64,000 bases of DNA, taken from NCBI GenBank assembly GCA_021018995.1, contig CM037598.1, positions 65,552,671-65,616,670 of the forward strand, in the 5' to 3' direction. Position numbers and translations under genes: made by a program. This document shows positions 1 to 11,726 of this stretch, one piece after another. This stretch comes from Chloranthus sessilifolius (Eukaryota; Streptophyta; Magnoliopsida; Chloranthales; Chloranthaceae). How positions within the stretch are numbered: the first letter of the stretch is position 1; each line of letters begins with the position of its first letter. The notes under the pieces are model-generated. The model ran no database searches, had not been told where the DNA came from, and saw only the letters and a list, made by a program, of their open reading frames with translations.

Positions 1-919
1 AAAGGGCACAAGGAGAGTAACCAAAAGGGTTCCTCAAACATCAATTTTATCAATCATTTCGAACCTTTCTTTTCCAATTCTTTCTTTTTAATCCCTTTTT
101 TACTCACAATGCCCAAGGTGGGTTCATCGTGCCTGTTTTGCCCTCTTTTTACTCATGGCGCCTTTCAGGTTTTCACCATGTCCATGGGTTTTGCTCTCTT
201 ACCCCAAGCACCCATTCGAGTTTTCACATGGTCCGCACAAGCTCGCTGTTTTTACCCGTAGCGCCCTTTTGGATTTTCACCATGTCCATCTTACTTTGAG
301 CTTATATTTCTATTTATTTTTTCTTTTTATTTCTTTTACTTTTTCAAAAGCCATGATATAGACGTCGATTCCGTCATAGCCGGCTAGATGGGGTTCTGGT
401 GTCGTCTTACCACTCGGTTCGTGTTGACTTGATAGATACTATGACTGCTTGTGAACCTAAAAAGAGGGCTTTTTTCAGGGTGTAGCTTGGTAGTGGGTCA
501 GGTTAGGAATTGAAGGGATGCTGGGTTGGGAAAGGTTTTCTTGATATGGTTTCAATTTTCTACAACATAATTGCCTCCTTGGGGAATTTTTACTACACAT
601 GCCCCATGATTTTTCTTTTCCTTTTTTCTTCATTTTATTTCAGGTAATCTCTTTTTGACTTTTTGCTTTTCTGATCTTTTTTTATTTTGATAGTAATTCT
701 ATTTTCTCCTCTTCTTCTTTTTATATATGTACATACTTTTTCTCTTTTTCAGGGAAGGGGTTTATTGAAAGAAAGGCCAAGGCTCAAATGGGCTAGCAAA
801 GGATATCATAATTTTTAGGGATGCTTTTTGGATATTGTGCTTAGATTGATGGCCTCTTTTGGGTGATTCTTAAGCAGTCACGTATCTATTCCACCAATAT
901 TTACCTTATAGCGATAGAC
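1..919 (-). other. 3' untranslated region of Tat A
   Basis: No coding potential is seen beyond the integrase C-terminus. The stretch is homologous to the 3' UTR of Tat D (about 47100-47940): both hold the same three-unit repeat near the far end, a T-rich tract (about 600-760) and the same approach to the integrase stop. The short plus-strand ORF at 155-361 lies across the repeat units and is not a gene. Confidence 0.7.
145..292 (-). repeat. Three-unit ~53-bp tandem repeat in the Tat A 3' UTR
   Basis: Units begin near 148, 201 and 253. Each contains a variant of plus-strand GCGCCCTTT followed by a variant of TTTTCACCATGTCCATG. The same three units sit at about 47205-47345 in Tat D, so the repeat predates both copies. 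Confidence 0.65.
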
Positions 920-2015
920 CTATGAGTTGAACCGTCGAAAATATCCAACTTTGATGGGCTCAGGAAAGTGATCTCCGTCCATGGTGGAGAGGCAGATGGC
1001 GTATCCCGACAGTACTTCCTTGATGATGTACGGTCCCTCCCAATTCGGCTTAAATTTTCCTCTCGGATCGGCGTGGAGGGATGGGAAGATCTTTTTCAGC
1101 ACAGTGTCTCCTACGTTCAAATCTCGATAGCGGACACATTTATTGTAAGTGCGTGTGATTCACCCTTGGTAAACCTGAGTATGACACAAGGTAAAGAGTC
1201 TTTTCTTGTCCAATAAGTTCAATTAGTCAAAGCGAGATCTCTCTCTTTCTGCTTCTGGTAGACCTAATTCAAGGAGGATTCGGAGCGAGCGTACTTCAAC
1301 TTCTACTAGTAGGACAGCCTCGGTTCCATACACAAGGGAGAATGGTGTTGCCCCTAGCAGTACGGATCGATGTTTTGTAGGCCCATAAAGCAAATGGCAG
1401 CATTTCACTCCAATCCCGATAGGTGACGACCATTTTCTCGAGGATGTGGACTACCGTTTTATTCGCAGCTTCTACAGCTCCATTAGTTTGAGGCCGATAA
1501 GGTGACGAGCGATGGTGCTTGATCTTGTATTGCTCGTAGAAGGCTCGGATCGCTTGTTTGCAAAGTTGGTGCCATTGTCTATGATAATATCTTTAGGTAC
1601 TCCAAATAAGCAAACAATATTGTTCTTGAGAAACTTCTCGACGTGACTGGCCATGATGTTAGCAAATGATGCTACCTCTACCCACTTAGTAAAGTTCTCG
1701 ATGGTGACGAGGATGAACTGATGTCCATTTAAGGCTTTTGGATTGATCATACCAATGACGTCAAGGCCCCAGGTAGCAAATGGCCAAGGAGTGGTCATGC
1801 AGTGTAGATCGATGGCAGGAGCATGTATCAGACTAGAGTGTTTCTGACAGTTGTAGCACTTCTGAACATGTTTGCAGCAATCTGATTCCATAGTGGTTCA
1901 AAAGTATCCATGTCGCAGAATTTTCTTAGCGAGCATGTGACCATTGTCATGCGCACTGCACACTCCCTCATGAATCTCCTTCATGATATTGATCGCTTCA
2001 CTTTTAGTAACGCAC
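920..2015 (-). pseudogene. int: Integrase of Tat A (broken)
   Basis: Integrase joins the cDNA ends to host DNA in the nucleus. Minus strand from about 2015: zinc-binding HHCC region with HEGVC, then CYNCQKHS (CxxC); the catalytic core holds WGLDVIG (first Asp) and IIDNGTNF (second Asp); after a frameshift comes GATPFSLVYGTEAV (the box preceding the C-terminal domain); the C-terminal part reads KPNWEGPYIIKEV and ends at 920. Stops and frame changes near 1905, 1470 and 1220 make it non-functional. No chromodomain follows, as expected for Tat rather than chromoviruses. Confidence 0.88.
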
Positions 2016-2158
2016 CTGAGCAGGATGTTATTATAGGATCTCTTGTAAAGGCAATCACCGCAAATGACATAGCCTACTACTAGATGTTGAATGGTCCGTC
2101 GATCTGCTTTGGACCTGTCTTCAGGGAAAGTTAGAGTCTCGAGGAAATTCTTGATATC

Positions 2159-2650
2159 TTAGAACCAAGGTGGCTCATCATCAAGTGTTGGGGGTTCCTC
2201 AATATCTAGGCAGAAGGCCGGCTCATTTCTCTGCTCGATCATGATCGAATTTATCTCAACATCGTAGGGGATCTCTATCATTGATGCCAAAGTTGCTAGT
2301 GTATCGACGAAGTGATTCCTTATCCGCGGGACATAAGAGAATGTGACATCCTCAAAGCATGCTACCAGATCCTCGAGGTGCTCATGGTAGGAAATCAGTT
2401 TCTCATCTTTCGTCTTCCAATCTCCATTCATCTGGCATATGATCAACTCCGAATTGCCTAATACTTGTAGGGGAGTTACGTTTAGATCGAGAGCTGCCTG
2501 CAAGCCAGCAACACAAGCTTCATACTCGGCCATGTTATTTGTTCAAGGGATGTTGAGTTTGATGGATACCGATACGTGAGATCCTTTCAACAAAATTAGA
2601 ATGGCACCAACTCCCGGACCCTCGGCAATTATTGCCCCGTCAAAGTCTAT
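2159..2650 (-). pseudogene. Second (archaeal-type) RNase H of Tat A (broken)
   Basis: A second RNase H domain between the normal RT-RNase H and integrase is diagnostic of Tat elements. The readable part starts MAEYEACVAGLQAALDLN, followed by LIICQMNGDWKTKDEKL and YHEHLEDL. The catalytic Glu in AEYEAC is kept, but the Asp expected in the GDS-type box is Asn (GNSELIICQ), which should kill activity. The preceding strand with the first Asp is upstream of a stop near 2535. The D homologue (49200-49724) keeps all three acidic positions visible here. Confidence 0.8.
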
Positions 2651-2687
2651 TACCCTGATTCTTCTGCTTCTTTTCTATCATCTTTCG

Positions 2688-4070
2688 TCATGAACAGGAT
2701 GTCTTCATCAGGGAACTCAGTTTTTCATAATCTGGTAAAGGATTGTCGACAAGATGATCGGCGAGTGCCTGCCCCTTGATTGACTTTTGAGTAACGTACG
2801 TGATACGTGATGTCAAACTTAGACAATAAAAGCTGTCAACATGCAATTCGTCCAGTAAGAGCTGACTTCTCAAATAAGTACTTCAACAAGTCCATTCAGG
2901 CCAGGAGTAGAACGGCTCGGGATAGCAAGTAATGGCAGAGCCTCTGAGTGGCCCATACAAGAGCTAGGCATGCTTTCTCCAGATGAGAATAACGTGTCTC
3001 GTAATTAGTGAACTCCTTTCTTAGATAATAGATGGCCTGCTCTCTTCTTCCTGTCTCATCATGTTGCCCTAAGACACATCCTATCAAGACTTCCGTCATG
3101 GAGAGATACATTGAGTCGTCTCCCTAGCTCAAGTGGTACCAACACAGGTGGGCTAAGGAGGTAGCTTTTGATTTTGTCGAACACTGCCTGACAATCGTCG
3201 TTCTACTCAACGGCCGAGTTCTTTCGGAGGAGTTTGAAGATCGGTGTGCAGATAGGCATGAGCTGTGCAATGAACTGACTAATATACTATATCCTACCTA
3301 GGAATCCTGTAACTTCCTTTTCAGTAAATGTCGACGGCATTTCTGTGATGGCTTTCACCTTGATCGGGTCAACTTTAATACCTCTCCTGCTGACGATGAA
3401 TCCTAACAATTTTCTGGACATAGCGTCAAATGCGCACTTCTGTGGATTTAGACATAACTTATACTTTCTCAGCCTCTCAAACCACTTTTGGAGGTTTACC
3501 AAGTGATCACTTCGCTCTTGTGACTTGGATATCATGTCATCGACATACACCTTAATTTCTCGATGCATCATGTCATGAAACAGCACAGTCATAGCTCTCT
3601 AGTACGTTGCCCCGACATTCTTCAGCCTGAATTGCATGGCAAGGTAGCAAAAGGTTCCCCATGAAGTGATAAATGTCATCTTCTCTTGATCTGCCTCTGC
3701 CATCTTTATCTGGTTGTGCCCAGAGAATCCGTCCATAAAAGAAAGCATCCCGTGCTTAGTAGTATTATTGACCAAGATGTCAATGTGGGGCAATGGGAAA
3801 TCGTACTTCGAGCCTGCCTTGTTTAAATTACAGAAATTGATACACATGTGGACCTTTCCATCATTCTTTAGCACAGGCACAATATTGGCTAGCCACTATG
3901 GTTACTTGGATACCATGAGGAATCCCACATCATATTGCTTAATGACCTCGTCCTTGACTTTTAACATCCACTCGGGTCAAAGATGTCTTAGCTTCTGCTG
4001 ATCGGTCTCATATTAGGGTAGAGTGGCAATTCATGCTCGACCAAATCGGTGTCTAGACTAGGCATGTCCT
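2688..4070 (-). pseudogene. Reverse transcriptase and RNase H of Tat A (broken)
   Basis: RT copies the genomic RNA; RNase H removes the template. Minus strand from about 4070: YEDMPSLDTDLVEHELPL (N-terminal RT boundary), then DFPLPHIDILVNNTTKHG and SFMDGFSGHNQIKMAE, a stop at 3599, YVDDMISKSQ with the catalytic aspartates, KLLGFIVSRRGIKVDP, then the RNase H part VLGQHDETGRREQAIYYL and NYETRYSHLEKACLALVWA. Frameshifts lie near 3880, 3285, 3115 and 2890. Confidence 0.9.
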
Positions 4071-5110
4071 CGTACGACTAAGTAAAAATGTCTTCGTATG
4101 ACTGAAGGAAATCGATCATGCATTTTCTTTCTTTGGGAGACAGTGACGCTCCAATCTTGGTAATTGAGGGAATCTCCTCACTCCCTAGATTAACGTCTTC
4201 GGTTTCTTTGACAATGGGAGTAGGGTCATGCTCAAAGTTGGCAAACCGGTAAGGAGCTCATTGGGGAGCTCCTCAAAAGGGACATCCTCGTCTAGACTCG
4301 TAACTCTTACCTCTTCTTATATTTCTACAGGAAAGGGGTCGATTTTATGTGGGACGGGTATTTCAATTAAGCCATCTTTTTATGGGATTTTATTTGGAAT
4401 TTTAAATGACAATATTTTTAGATTTTGTATTTTTTTAATGTTTTTAGAATTTTTATTTTCTTTGGAGACGAACCCTTGGCAGCATGAGTCGGTTTATATA
4501 AGGCATTTCCTGCCAAGGACTTATCTCACTTTTTATAGGCTATTTTTTTTTTGGAAATGGGTGCCAAAGATTAGGCCACTCCCTGCCTCTAGAGGTTGGG
4601 GCATAGACACCCAATTGCATACCTGAGAGGCCACTCCTTTACCTTTTCGAATGAAGGGTGCTAAATGATATGGCTCATTGGAGTCAGCTTCCATCATATT
4701 GATCCCGAATTTGTTTGAGATTCTGTCCTCAAATGTTAGTACCATTTTGTGGTGATTTACCACAGGGGGAGATTGTTCAGGTGCGGAGCATCGTTCCTCA
4801 AAGAGGGATAACAAGGATAGGTCTATTTCTAGTCTGGGAAGGGTGATGTGGGGATTGGTGGGGTGAACAGGTGTTGTAGGCTTGTGTGGGGTTAATTGGG
4901 TTATCCCGTTCCTATCGATTTTCACGACCCCAACACTTACGAATGAATCCCTGATGTGAGGCCTGGGATGAGGCTTCTCTTTTAAGTTTATCCCTCTGGC
5001 TCTTGTAGCTTTCGTGGCTCGGGCTTTCTCCTTAGCCTCCCAAACCTCTCCTTCCATGGGCTTGTAACCTAACCCGAATCGGACTTTCTGACCCTTGGCT
5101 ATTATGAGCT
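4071..5110 (-). pseudogene. Protease-RT linker of Tat A
   Basis: An open stretch (5057-4533) without a catalytic fold. It contains INLKEKPHPRPHIRDSFVSV and NKFGINMMEADSNEPYHLAP, matched in Tat D by PHIRSTFISARVIKIDQ and MVNMMEADPQKP, so this is element protein, not noise. Downstream, VEIQEEVRVTSLDED leads into RT. Compared with D, A lacks the G-patch between protease and linker. Function of the linker is unknown. Confidence 0.6.
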
Positions 5111-5281
5111 CTCTTCTTCGTTGTAATCGGTGACCATTCCACCTTCGATTTTTGGAATGATGCCCTCAATGGGTTTCAGGAGTACCATTGATACTTCGTA
5201 CTAAAAATTATGGAGGCCGACATCCTCAGCTGTGTGCGACACATCCAACACCTTGGGCTTTTCAATGCTATTGGTGGTTTT

Positions 5282-5740
5282 TTACTTCTCACTATGCCCC
5301 TCACCAATGATGGTGATAATCCTATGCCAGGATGCAAACTTGAGCTTCTGATGCCATGTCGATGTTATCGCTCCCACTTCATGTAACCAGGGGTGTCCTA
5401 ACAACAGATTGAATGAATATTTGATGTCCATTACTTGAAATAATATGGAGAAGGTCATTGGCCTAATCAATAGCTCAAGGTCAGCCTCTCCCATTATCTC
5501 TCTCCTCAAATTGTCAAAACCTCGGGCACTAGTTCTCATGGGTCTCAGCATGCATGGATCTACCCCAATCTTGGTGGCAGTTCTCAGTGGGCATATATTT
5601 AGAGTAGACCCATTGTCAATCAAAACTAGAGGGATTATCATATTTCCAGATTCCATAATAATATTAAGGGATTTGGAGTGACTACTTCCCTCATCTGGCA
5701 AATCGGCATTCGAAAATGAAATGACATTTGGAGCCATAAC
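5282..5740 (-). pseudogene. Aspartic protease of Tat A
   Basis: Retroviral-type protease that cuts the polyprotein as a dimer. Starts MAPNVISFSNADLPDEG; the active site reads LIDNGSTLNICPL where the family has D-S/T-G, so the Ser is Asn here; the second strand is SFNLLLGHPWLHEVGA. The frame is open for 151 codons. The downstream frame is lost at 5282. In Tat D the same site is VDSGLTLNVCPL. Confidence 0.85.
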
Positions 5741-7780
5741 TTGACCAATTATTTAACCAACTTCGTCCAGGCTCACCTGAAGTGATACATGCGCATTCTT
5801 TAATGCCCCCATTACAACTTGAAAATGGAGTGGGGACGTCATTAATATATCCCACACAGTGATGTGAGCTGGCATCCTTCTCAATTGAGTCTCTAGTATA
5901 TGTTCTCGACTCATTTTTCTAAAAGGATTAACGGCATGAGCTTTCTTTCCCTTTGGTTGGGCTTGTGCTGTTGCCGATGCTTCTGACTACTTTGAAATAT
6001 TCTCGAATCTCATGACAAATTCCACTACCCCTTCTCTACTGTTGCTGGCATTAGCATTTGTCAGCTTGTAACTCAGCGGGACCTGATGAGGATTATAGGT
6101 TGGTCCTGAAATCTTAAATGGTGTAGCTACCGGTATCTGATGCACTTGCACCGATGGCTATGGCTGGGTGGGTAATACCTAGTTCACTTCAGTGATAGAT
6201 GGTTGGATGGAAAAATTAGGCCAGGTTGGGGTGATGAGGTTTGAGGGTGGTTGCACCGGGGGTAATGGGGTAGGAGTGGGCCATTGATAGTTGATAGGTG
6301 ATGGTGGGGGAAGGGGGACCTAATGGGCTATCGAGTAATTGATGGGGGTGATAGATATGGTTGATATGCATTTATGTGCACATAATTGATGGGTGTGGAT
6401 GATAGAAAATAAACCCTAAAGGGTTCAACTTGTGGTGCTGGGTTGGGGAAATAGTCTGATAAATTCAGAGGTTCAATCACCTCGATACTCCTTTCTTCAT
6501 AACTTCTTTGCAATGGTGCCACATAACTCTCCCGATCACTGATGTAATCCGATGGATCAAATTCAAACTTTTCCTCACACTCCTCAATCATCCCGATGGT
6601 GGGTCTGAGACCTGCTCCTCTAGTAGGGTGTGGGGGTAATGGCACCTGATGTATATTTGCCTGTTAGTTCACTTGAGAAGGTGCAGGTGTAATGATTTCC
6701 TCGACATCAATTAAATCTTGTATTGCATTCTTCAATGGGAAGCAGCGATTAGTCGGGTGACCTGGACCCTGATAAAAATTATAGTGAGTGTTCGAGTCAT
6801 AATTCTTCGGGATTGGATAGGGAGGAGGTCGCAATTGGAGGGCGGTAAGTAGTCCCTTTTCTATTAGCAAAGGTAAAAGTACACTTAATGATTGCCCTAG
6901 GGGTGTAAACATTCGATCGTAGTGGGCTCTCCTATGCTCCGGAGTCTTCTACATTCCTTGTCCATTCCCTGTTCTCTGAATCTGCTCAGTTCTGACTGGT
7001 GCTGACTGGGTTGCTTGAAATTGGAACAGGGTTATATTATTATTGGGCCTAGTGTTGGCAATGTTCTAGACATTGGCCCCTGCTCTCTTCTCATTCCTCT
7101 ACTCTGAGAACCTTCTAACTCTACTGGCTCCACTAGGTACATATTTGCTCAGGCAACCTTTCCTGATAGCTTCTTCACAGCGATTTACGTTCCTTAACAT
7201 ATCAGTAAAGCTGCATTATTGTTGGTACACTAGAAAGTCTAAGATTATTGGTAAAGTATTTTTGAAAATCATTTCTATTTGTCTGTCATTGGGTATCCTG
7301 TTTCTAACCTGAGCTACCAGTGCTCTCCAACGCCCTAAATAATCACTAAAGGTCTTATTTGGGTTCTGCTTCAAATGGGCCAAGTTTGACTTACACTGTT
7401 AAATGTCTATTGTAGACATATTATTCTCGGAACAAGTGTGTCAAGCCCTTCTAGGTCTTTATCATAGATGGTTCTAAGGATGTGAACAATCTTAAGGCCG
7501 GATCAGTCAAGCTCTTCTGAAAGACCTTTATCAATAGTCTTTTATCCCCTCCATATTGGCACATGTTCCCACAATAAGACTTGAGGTGTGCTATGGGATT
7601 ACCGGTGTCTTTATATCAAAAGCCGACATTTTAAATTTTGAGGGTAAGGGGACCTCGGCGAATAGATACAAATCTAAGAAGTCCGTGGCATGGATTTCTA
7701 CACCACACATCTTCAACAACTACTTCTGAATTTTCTCTAACTATTCTTTCAACTGCTCTGACTCCTTAGACATGGGGGCC
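5741..7780 (-). pseudogene. Gag core of Tat A (broken)
   Basis: Gag coats and packages the RNA. Around 7773 the frame reads MSKESEQLKE, then GVEIHATDFLDLYLFAEVPL, and the capsid-like part continues to about 7100 (KTFSDYLGRWRALVAQVRNR). At 6912-6664 lies PPPYPIPKNYDSNTHYNFY followed by GPGHPTNRCFPLKNAIQDLI, the Tat gag box that resembles a zinc knuckle with its leading cysteines lost. The tail (6645-6328) ends YQPYLSPPSITR. Many stops and at least three frame changes. Homologous to D gag at about 53000-54950. Confidence 0.75.
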
Positions 7781-9418
7781 ACTTTCTCAGCAGTCGGTCA
7801 GGACTCGCTCTGTGCTACCAAGGGGTGGGTAATTAAACGAGGGGGGTTAATGCTAGTCAACACCCTGGCATAAGCACCACTATTCCTAATCTTGTCTTCT
7901 TCATACTGGTGATCTACATAAGTTGCAGTGAGGGCAGATTTATCTTGCTAGTGCCATATGGACTGGATGGAAATGGTCTGTATGGGGGGTGGGTGAGTCC
8001 ATTGCATGTGAGGGAAGGTTTGTTGGGTGATGAGATGAGTGGAAGTCAGATTATGGGGTGGGGTTTAATGAGCCATTGAGCATGGGGAAAGGTTTGAAAC
8101 TGACTTTGGGATGTTGGGATAAGGGTGAATTGGGGTTGATGCAAGGCATGGGTATGAGCTGGGTATGAGGGTTGTGGGTGAGTGAAATTTTGGAGGAATT
8201 GTGAAGGGTATGGGTGTGAGGCTCCAAGGTTAGGGCTGTGTTGGGCTTGGGTTTAGGCCATGAAGCCTTGGGAGGGTTGGGCTATAAAGGTCTGGCCCAT
8301 TGGTCCTTGGGGAGGTTGGACCATAAAGCCTTGGTCATGATAGGTCTGGTCCATGGGCCATTGATTAGTCTGAGCCATGGGCCCTTGGTGGGACTGGGCC
8401 ATGGGGTTTTGGGTCATTGGGCCTTGAGGTATGTAGGAGAAGGGGTTTTGGGCCATTGGGCCTTGGGGTATGTGGGTAATGGAGGTTTGGATGGTGTGGA
8501 TGATGGGGAGTTGATGGGGGTCATGGGTGAATGAGGCATGAAGGCTTGATAGGGTATGGGATGAATCCATGGATGTGTGGTTTGGATGAGAGGGGATGTG
8601 TTGGGAGGCCTTCCACCTATTGTAGGCTTAGAACATCTCCTCCATCATGGCCACGGAAGGGGGATGGATGGAGATAGGGTATTTAAGGGTTGGAGGGCAT
8701 GAATGGGGTGGAGGAAGAGGGAAAATTGGGCCTGACCCCGATAAAATCGAGCATGACCCGGGTATATGGGGTGGGTTAGAAAAATGAGATGGATCATTGG
8801 TGAATGAGGATGGATTGGGCATGTGTGGGGAGGACGTATGGGGCATGGATGTGGATGATGAGAGAGGAAAGCTGGTGATGACCCCGATAAAAATGGGCAT
8901 GACATGGGTAGACTTAGGGAGGTATGGGGGATCGGGTGTGGCATTGATAGATGTGGGTGGATTGGGTATGCATCGGGCGGATGAAAAATATGGAATATTG
9001 ATGAAAGTGAGGATGGGGCCGGGTTTTGAATGGGTGTGGATGGAAGGTGAGATGGGTTGGAAATAGCCATGGATGAGGGAATGGCTTGGAAAATAATGGG
9101 AAATGGGGGGTTGGATTTTGAATATTTTGGGAAGTGGTGGAAGGAAAAGTAGGGGCATCGAATGGGCCGGTGATGGTGAGGGTTTATTGGGTGAGGGAGA
9201 TGGAAATGAAAGCCTCTTCGGTATGGGAATGGGTTGGGGAATGCGGTGGGGATGAGTCGGGATTGGCATAAGCCAGATCCATAGCCCACGACATGGCTTG
9301 GTATCGAGTTGGGTACGGTTGCCTTAGGTAGGGCCCATAAAGCTTCCTCCTTCCCCTGCGGGATGACGGAGGGTACGATGATGTTGTTGTACCGGCACCA
9401 ACAAGACTCTATTTTCAA
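7781..9418 (-). pseudogene. Proline-rich N-terminal extension of Tat A gag
   Basis: Upstream of the gag core one minus-strand frame (9269-8628, and after one stop 8570-8253) is dominated by Pro, His, Ser and Met, giving a disordered protein with PQGPMAQ-type repeats. A second frame (9418-8645) is open over the same bases because the DNA is biased: the plus strand is rich in G and poor in C. Which start was used cannot be decided. Near 7850 the frame (RLITHPLVAQSES) runs into the gag core, so I read this as part of gag, not a separate gene. The matching part of D is removed by the F insertion. Confidence 0.5.
8245..8480 (-). repeat. Minisatellite encoding GPMAQ repeats in Tat A gag
   Basis: On the plus strand variants of GGGCCTTGGGG and TGGGCCAT recur every 27-36 bp. 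On the minus strand they encode about six copies of QGPMAQ followed by a short variable spacer. The unit number probably changed by slippage or unequal exchange. Confidence 0.7.
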
Positions 9419-9767
9419 TTTTATTTTATTTTTAATTTTTATAAGTGAAAAGAATTAAGGATTCTAGGGCCCTTTTTAATTCCCTTTTTTGGTGGCTCTC
9501 ATACCCTAAATAGGTCCTGTGGCAAAGGCTTTAAAGCACTTCAGAAGAATCAAAGGGAAACCCCTTGATCTATTGAAGGCATGGAAACCAATGTAAACAA
9601 CTTGATCCCTCGAAACGAGTAAAAAAGAAGTCACCTTCTCTTGACCGGCGAGGGCGTATTGGGTGTCAGAGATTGTAGAGCCCAAACAGAGGCACTAAAG
9701 ATGCTAATCGGGGAGTCCGGGATGTGAAGCAGGCCACAGATTCGGGTTGTTATTGTCTAAACTAAAC

Positions 9768-9886
9768 CTAGCGCAACTATTAGGTGCGCCAGAGCAAAAC
9801 TGCCCAGAATGAAGCTGGCGCAAGTAATACATGCGCCAGTGTATTTTGGAGATTTTTGCCTTGGCACATGTATTAGTGGTGCCAGG
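9768..9886. repeat. Cluster of three short palindromes in the Tat A leader
   Basis: 9768-9792 (CTAGCGCA to TGCGCCAG), 9815-9839 (arms CTGGCGCA and TGCGCCAG, perfect, 9-bp loop AGTAATACA) and about 9860-9886 (CTTGGCAC to GTGCCAGG). Spacing is about 47 bp. Near-copies lie in the LTR of the same element at 11727-11895. Confidence 0.75.
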
Positions 9887-10398
9887 AAAACAAAGAGCTC
9901 TAGATAGTTTGATAACAGCACTTTCAGCCCAAAATGAGTCTCCTAACTTGTTTTTTCTCTAAATTGGGCTTCTGGGGATTGACTGTTCTAATGTATTGGC
10001 TCTCTTTCTCATCGAACCTAAGGGTTACAAGGTCGATTCAAGTTTGCTAACGCTCACTTTTTCCCCGGGTTTTAAGCTTGGTAACGAGGAGGTTACCCAC
10101 CCGATATACCTCAAGTGCAAGCACTTTCTCAGGTACTAGGTGGGCTGGGATTTTTTCGGATCATCACCACTAGGGATTGCCGCCGTACTAAGACCCGAGA
10201 GTTTATATGTCTGCCTAAATATCCCAACCCGCAAAAATCTACCCTGCAAAAATCAATTTAAGTCCCCTTTGTTGGTTCAATTTTATTTTTCACTTTTAAA
10301 GAAATTTTCTTAAGTTCAAAGATTGGGGTTGATGATCCCGTGCCGCCTCTACGGGCCAGTGTTCACTGGCAGAATATGATTGCAGAAATTTAAGGACT

Positions 10399-10602
10399 CA
10401 AGTAGGCTAGCCCAATGGCTAAGGCACTTAAAATGACGAAAATATAAAAAAATTAAATGACAATGCACAAGTAGACCCACCGATCGGCTAAGATTCTTGA
10501 AATGATGGAAACGTAAAGAAATTTAAGACGGTGCGCAAGTAGGCCCGCCAATCGGCTAAGGCCCGTAAACGATGTAAAAGTAGGGGTAAGTAAACTGACG
10601 TA
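10399..10602. repeat. Three ~68-bp tandem units beside the Tat A primer site
   Basis: Units begin CAAGTAG at 10399, 10468 and 10536 and contain a variant of CCGATCGGCTAAG about 13 bp later. Spacing is 69 and 68 bp. Confidence 0.75.
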
Positions 10603-10698
10603 CTCGGAGGGGTGAGTAAAAAAATAGTAAAACAGTAATAAATGGTTAGTAAATTAAAAATAAAGAGGCCAAATTCAAGGGGAAGCTCTAGTAGCTAC

Positions 10699-10716
10699 TC
10701 CCCAGCTGAGTCACCA
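10699..10716 (-). promoter_or_regulatory. Primer binding site of Tat A
   Basis: On the minus strand TGGTGACTCAGCTGGGGA, starting TGG two bases after the LTR end. Tat and Ogre elements carry closely similar sites that pair with a tRNA 3' end; a tRNA-Arg primer is my recollection for Ogre and was not checked. Confidence 0.8.
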
Positions 10717-11435
10717 TCTGTGCAATAGCTATTTTTTTACGATCCCGCCGCACGACACGCTCTCGTAATAAAAATTTAGAGTCACCACCTTGAGCTTTTA
10801 GTGTCCCGGGAAACTTAAATCAAATTTAAAGAGCACCGAAGTGCCAAAAATTGGCTCTAAATTCGGACTACGCCACAGGCTCTTGGGTAGGGGCATCGGT
10901 TATCGATTGAGACGGTGTTAGGCACCCAATCAACCCGCTTAATGTGGTCTCTACTTATGGCCAAAACAAAAATAATATAAAAGAAATGAAAAAGCTTTCG
11001 TCTTACCCAAAGGGCCTTAAAATCCTATTTGTGCCCCTCCGTTTCTACCAAAAATTCAGTGGCGTAACGGCACAAATGAGAGGATGGAGGAAGAACCGAG
11101 AAGGTAGAGGAATAGAGGGGAGAGCCAGAGCTCTTGGGCTCTAGTTGCACCGCCGTGGAACCTTGTTTATGCTTGCTTCGGTGAGCTTCAATGGCTTGTA
11201 TGGTGAGAGATGTCTAACTCCTAGGGCTTGATAGCTAAGAGGTAGAGAGAGAAGGCTAGGGGGTAGCACATACCTAACCTAGAGCTTTTAGGTGGAAGGC
11301 TAAGGTCTAAAGAAGGTTTTAAAGTTTTGGAATGTGCATGAGAAAGGTGCACTAGAGGAGATAAAGAAGGGATTCCTTAATCTCTTAATTTGCAAATTTT
11401 TTCAAGCCTTTGTAAAGGAAGGGAGGATGCCTCTC

Positions 11436-11443
11436 TATTTATA
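11436..11443 (-). promoter_or_regulatory. TATA box of LTR A
   Basis: Minus strand TATAAATA followed by GAGAGG. LTRs G and D have the same box followed by a GAG..CC stretch, which supports it as the genomic RNA promoter. Confidence 0.7.
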
Positions 11444-11726
11444 GGAAAAAGAGAGGTTAGGAGGGTGTTTAGAGGCTAACTTGGATTAGCAATTAGGTAA
11501 TCTAGCCATCTAAGATTTCCTAGGGTTTTTGGAGCCTTGAAAAGTGAGAAGGTAAGCTGCAATAGTGGATGATAGGGTGAGGCTTTAAACCACTTAAGAG
11601 GTTGCAAATAGGTAGTGAATGGGTGCAACAGATTTAGAAAAACACACCCCAAATATCAAGAAGGTTATCAAGTCAAACCCTAATCTTAATTTTCGAGGCA
11701 AAAACACTAGGTTACTGTTCATAAGT

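Larger units (their letters stand above)
9419..10698 (-). other. 5' leader of Tat A
   Basis: About 1.3 kb between the primer site and gag without a convincing ORF. It holds three 25-27 bp palindromes (9768-9886) and three ~68-bp tandem units near the primer site (10399-10602). Nothing else is recognised. Confidence 0.6.

Noticed and set aside
155..361. Small plus-strand ORF with a hydrophobic end
   Set aside because: Lies in the Tat A 3' UTR repeat; not open in D.
8238..8534. Plus-strand ORF rich in Gly and Leu
   Set aside because: Shadow of the minus-strand GPMAQ minisatellite.
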